A stretch of DNA of 34,618 nt from an uncultured cyanobacterium (GTDB lineage Bacteria > Cyanobacteriota > Cyanobacteriia > Cyanobacteriales > Chroococcidiopsidaceae): positions 1 through 34,618 of the forward strand of contig CAMIFA010000036.1 of the NCBI GenBank assembly GCA_946221495.1, in the 5' to 3' direction. Of this stretch, positions 32,565 through 34,618 are shown piece by piece. A program made the translations under genes and the position numbers. The notes below the pieces were generated by a model. The model searched no databases, was not told the origin of the DNA, and saw nothing but the letters and a program-made list of their open reading frames with translations. Position 1 is the stretch's first letter. The number at the start of each line of letters is the position of its first letter.

Positions 32565-33686
32565 ATGAAAGTTGCAATTGCTTGCACTGGCTTAGACCAT
32601 ATCTATCGTGGATTTGAGAGTTTTTCTGCAGAATTGTATAATAGTTTGGAAGCCAATGATAATATTTACTTGCTTAAAGGATCGGGAGTCTCAAAAAGAA
32701 ATGTATATGTTCTTCCTACGCTAAAACGAACATCCCAGGTCTACAAGCTTTTCCCTTTTAATAAACTAAGTGATTATTACCGCTATCGTCACGAATGTCT
32801 GAGTTTTGGCTACTCATTATTGCCATATCTACTTCAGCGTAAATACGATCTAATTCATTTTAGCGATTGGATTTTAGGCGATTTTCTTTTAGATATTCGT
32901 CGTAACTTCAAGCTAAATTTTAAGTTATTATTGTCAAATGGCGCTCCCTATGAAGCAACTTACTGTAATCGTTTTGATGCAGTACAACAAATAGCTTTAT
33001 CTCACTACGAAGAAGCTATATCCCTAGGAGTACCGCCTGAAAAAATGTTTTTAGTTCCTTATGGCTTTGACAGACAAAGATTAATTAAACCTCAGCATTT
33101 TAACCAAGAAGAGTTTCGGCGGCAATATTGCATTCCTACAAACGCATTTGTGATTCTCTCTTTAGCAGCTCTTAATTATACCCATAAACGTATTGACTGG
33201 TTAATAAAAGAAGTTTCGCTTTTAGATCCGGAAAATTTCTACTTAGTCATGGCAGGGCAAAGAGAAGCTGAAACTTTAGAATTAGAAAATTTAGCAAGAC
33301 AATTGTTACCAAAAAAAAATTACCAACTTCTCACTCTTCCTTATAACCAAATACCTGCACTTCTTTGGTCATCTAACTTAATGGTTTTGTGTTCTATGTA
33401 TGAAGGATTTGGACGAGTTTTGTGTGAAGCGATGGGGGCTAGAGTACCTCTAATAGTACATCCCCACGAAACCGCCAAGTGGTTAATCCAGTGTGAAGAC
33501 TGTTTTTTTGACGCGACAAAACCAGGGCATTTATCTGAAAAAATCCAGATCGTTTTTCATAATAAAGATAAGCAAAGCAATATAATTAAACAAAATGAAC
33601 AGCGATTCCAATATAATTTTGAATGGTCGATTTTACGTCAGTCATATTTGAATATGTATGAAAAAATGTTGAATCAAACAAACTAA
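32565..33686 (+). CDS. Glycosyltransferase family 4
   Basis: A 373-residue GT-B transferase. Visible features are the N-terminal MKVAIACTGLDHIYRGFESF (acceptor-side Gly-rich loop IYRGFESFSAEL), IHFSDWILGDFLLDIRR, the linker VPPEKMFLVPYGFDRQ and the donor-site E-x7-E pattern MYEGFGRVLCEAMGARVPLIV (about 286-306; Glu288 and Glu296 by my count). The sugar is unknown. It follows the GT2 gene by 85 bp and precedes the last, incomplete GT2 gene by 50 bp. The alternation of GT2 and GT4 genes is typical of O-antigen or capsule clusters, where each makes one linkage of the repeat unit. Confidence 0.88.
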   Translation: MKVAIACTGLDHIYRGFESFSAELYNSLEANDNIYLLKGSGVSKRNVYVLPTLKRTSQVYKLFPFNKLSDYYRYRHECLSFGYSLLPYLLQRKYDLIHFSDWILGDFLLDIRRNFKLNFKLLLSNGAPYEATYCNRFDAVQQIALSHYEEAISLGVPPEKMFLVPYGFDRQRLIKPQHFNQEEFRRQYCIPTNAFVILSLAALNYTHKRIDWLIKEVSLLDPENFYLVMAGQREAETLELENLARQLLPKKNYQLLTLPYNQIPALLWSSNLMVLCSMYEGFGRVLCEAMGARVPLIVHPHETAKWLIQCEDCFFDATKPGHLSEKIQIVFHNKDKQSNIIKQNEQRFQYNFEWSILRQSYLNMYEKMLNQTN

Positions 33687-33736
33687 GTGTTTTACTGATG
33701 ATTCTCTTTCTCCAAATTAGTATTATTTTGATTAGT

Positions 33737-34618
33737 ATGAATCTATCAATTTCAGTTATTATTCCTAATTACAATAGAGCTAAGTTAGTTGGTATAACAA
33801 TTGAGAATATGTTATCTCAAACATTGAAACCAACGGAAATTATTGTAGTGGATGATGGTTCAACAGATAATTCAGTAGAAGTTATTCGCTCTTTCGGCTC
33901 AAAAGTTACTTTAGTTTGCCAAAATAATCAAGGGCCTGGAGCAGCTCGTAATGTGGGATTGAATATTGCAACTGGAGACTATATTCAATTTTTAGATAGT
34001 GATGATTTGTGTTCCTTAAATAAGCTTGAGTGCCAAGCTAAATCACTGCAAGCATCCGCTAGTGACATAGCCTATAGTCCTTGGGCAAAGGTTCATATTG
34101 AATCACAAAAAGTTCGTTTTGAAAATCATGTCTTACAACAAAAGCCATTGCCTCACAGCGCCAATCCCCTCTCTTGGTTTCTGCGTGGTTGGTTTATTAT
34201 TTTTCAGGCTTGTTTGTTTCGACACTCCTTTCTTAAAAAAGTAGGTCTTTACAGGGCAGATTTAATAACGGCAGAAGATTCGGAATTTTTAATTCGGATT
34301 CTATTACAACAACCTAAACTACAATTTGTACCTGACGGTTTTCTGCTTTACAGACTACATGAAATGGGACAGCTTACTGCTAGTGGTACTACCCAAAATA
34401 ACCGTTTTCAGGATTGGCATAAGTTTCTACAATTAGCAGATTTTCAACTTAGGGTAAGTCAAGCTAAAGTTGATATATTAACTTGGCTTATTTTTCAAGC
34501 TAAAAGATATCAAGCTTTGGAATATTTGAGAAATGTTCCTGATGTTAGTCCTGATGTCATTAATAAATGTGATTTGCATTACTCTGTATTTCTGAAAAAA
34601 ATATATGGAATGCTTAAT
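33737..34618 (+). CDS. Glycosyltransferase family 2, cut by the window edge
   Basis: An open frame from ATG 33737 to the right edge without a stop, at least 294 codons. It begins MNLSISVIIPNYNRAKLVGI, a GT2 opening, then PTEIIVVDDGSTDNSVEVI, VCQNNQGPGAARNVGLN, GDYIQFLDSDDLC (about 87-99, the D-x-D equivalent) and the later ADLITAEDSEFLIRILLQQ, where EDSEF is the catalytic-base region. The C-terminal part (AKRYQALEYLRNVPDVSP) is helical. It therefore has a whole catalytic domain, and only the end of the protein is missing. It continues the EPS cluster beyond the window. Confidence 0.9.
   Translation, partial: MNLSISVIIPNYNRAKLVGITIENMLSQTLKPTEIIVVDDGSTDNSVEVIRSFGSKVTLVCQNNQGPGAARNVGLNIATGDYIQFLDSDDLCSLNKLECQAKSLQASASDIAYSPWAKVHIESQKVRFENHVLQQKPLPHSANPLSWFLRGWFIIFQACLFRHSFLKKVGLYRADLITAEDSEFLIRILLQQPKLQFVPDGFLLYRLHEMGQLTASGTTQNNRFQDWHKFLQLADFQLRVSQAKVDILTWLIFQAKRYQALEYLRNVPDVSPDVINKCDLHYSVFLKKIYGMLN

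Overview
The window is a piece of a cyanobacterial chromosome. It contains a CP12 gene (a Calvin-cycle regulator of oxygenic phototrophs), many copies of the octamer GCGATCGC (the HIP1 palindrome typical of cyanobacteria), a Uma2-family gene, an HTH-NACHT protein of the type common in filamentous and aggregate-forming cyanobacteria, and several short genes that I know only as conserved cyanobacterial proteins of unknown function. I cannot fix the genus from the sequence alone.

Layout, left to right. (1) 1-5.3 kb: the 3' end of a TPR protein, a TolC-type outer-membrane efflux protein on the minus strand, and a 769-residue HTH-NACHT STAND ATPase on the minus strand that may be a defence or signalling protein. 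(2) 5.9-13.5 kb: mostly housekeeping genes. These are a conserved unknown gene paired with a YgfZ/GcvT-like folate-binding protein, a GNAT acetyltransferase, a cysteine synthase with a thioredoxin-like [2Fe-2S] ferredoxin gene 3 bp downstream, a frameshifted Uma2 nuclease, a 1-Cys peroxiredoxin, a lone small protein with a PD-(D/E)XK-like signature, and phosphoglucosamine mutase (glmM). (3) 13.6-16.9 kb: small conserved genes, a decayed hairpin-ended element resembling IS200/IS605, a membrane protein, cp12, a leftover C-terminal piece of a phosphotransferase and a cysteine hydrolase.

(4) 16.9-18.7 kb: an AT-rich gene-free tract whose second half holds four imperfect copies of a 70-90 nt element. 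The element has a conserved 5' half, a variable middle that folds differently in each copy, and a conserved 3' end. The last copy runs directly into the Shine-Dalgarno and TTG start of a cysteine-containing 141-residue protein of unknown function. This is the least explained structure in the window: either a repeated leader or attenuator, or a tandem small-RNA array.

(5) 19.3-34.6 kb: one plus-strand surface-glycan cluster. It begins with a Wzm-type ABC permease and a Wzt-type ATPase that carries a C-terminal glycan-recognition domain. Between them lie a large protein (DUF4082-like, Ig-like and dimethylformamidase-beta-like regions) and a Tat-like exported protein. Then come an FkbM methyltransferase, two acyltransferases, a DegT/DnrJ aminotransferase and five glycosyltransferases alternating between GT2 and GT4 types; the fifth runs off the right edge. 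Together they would synthesise an amino-sugar-containing, methylated and acylated polysaccharide in the cytoplasm and export it by the ABC-dependent route.
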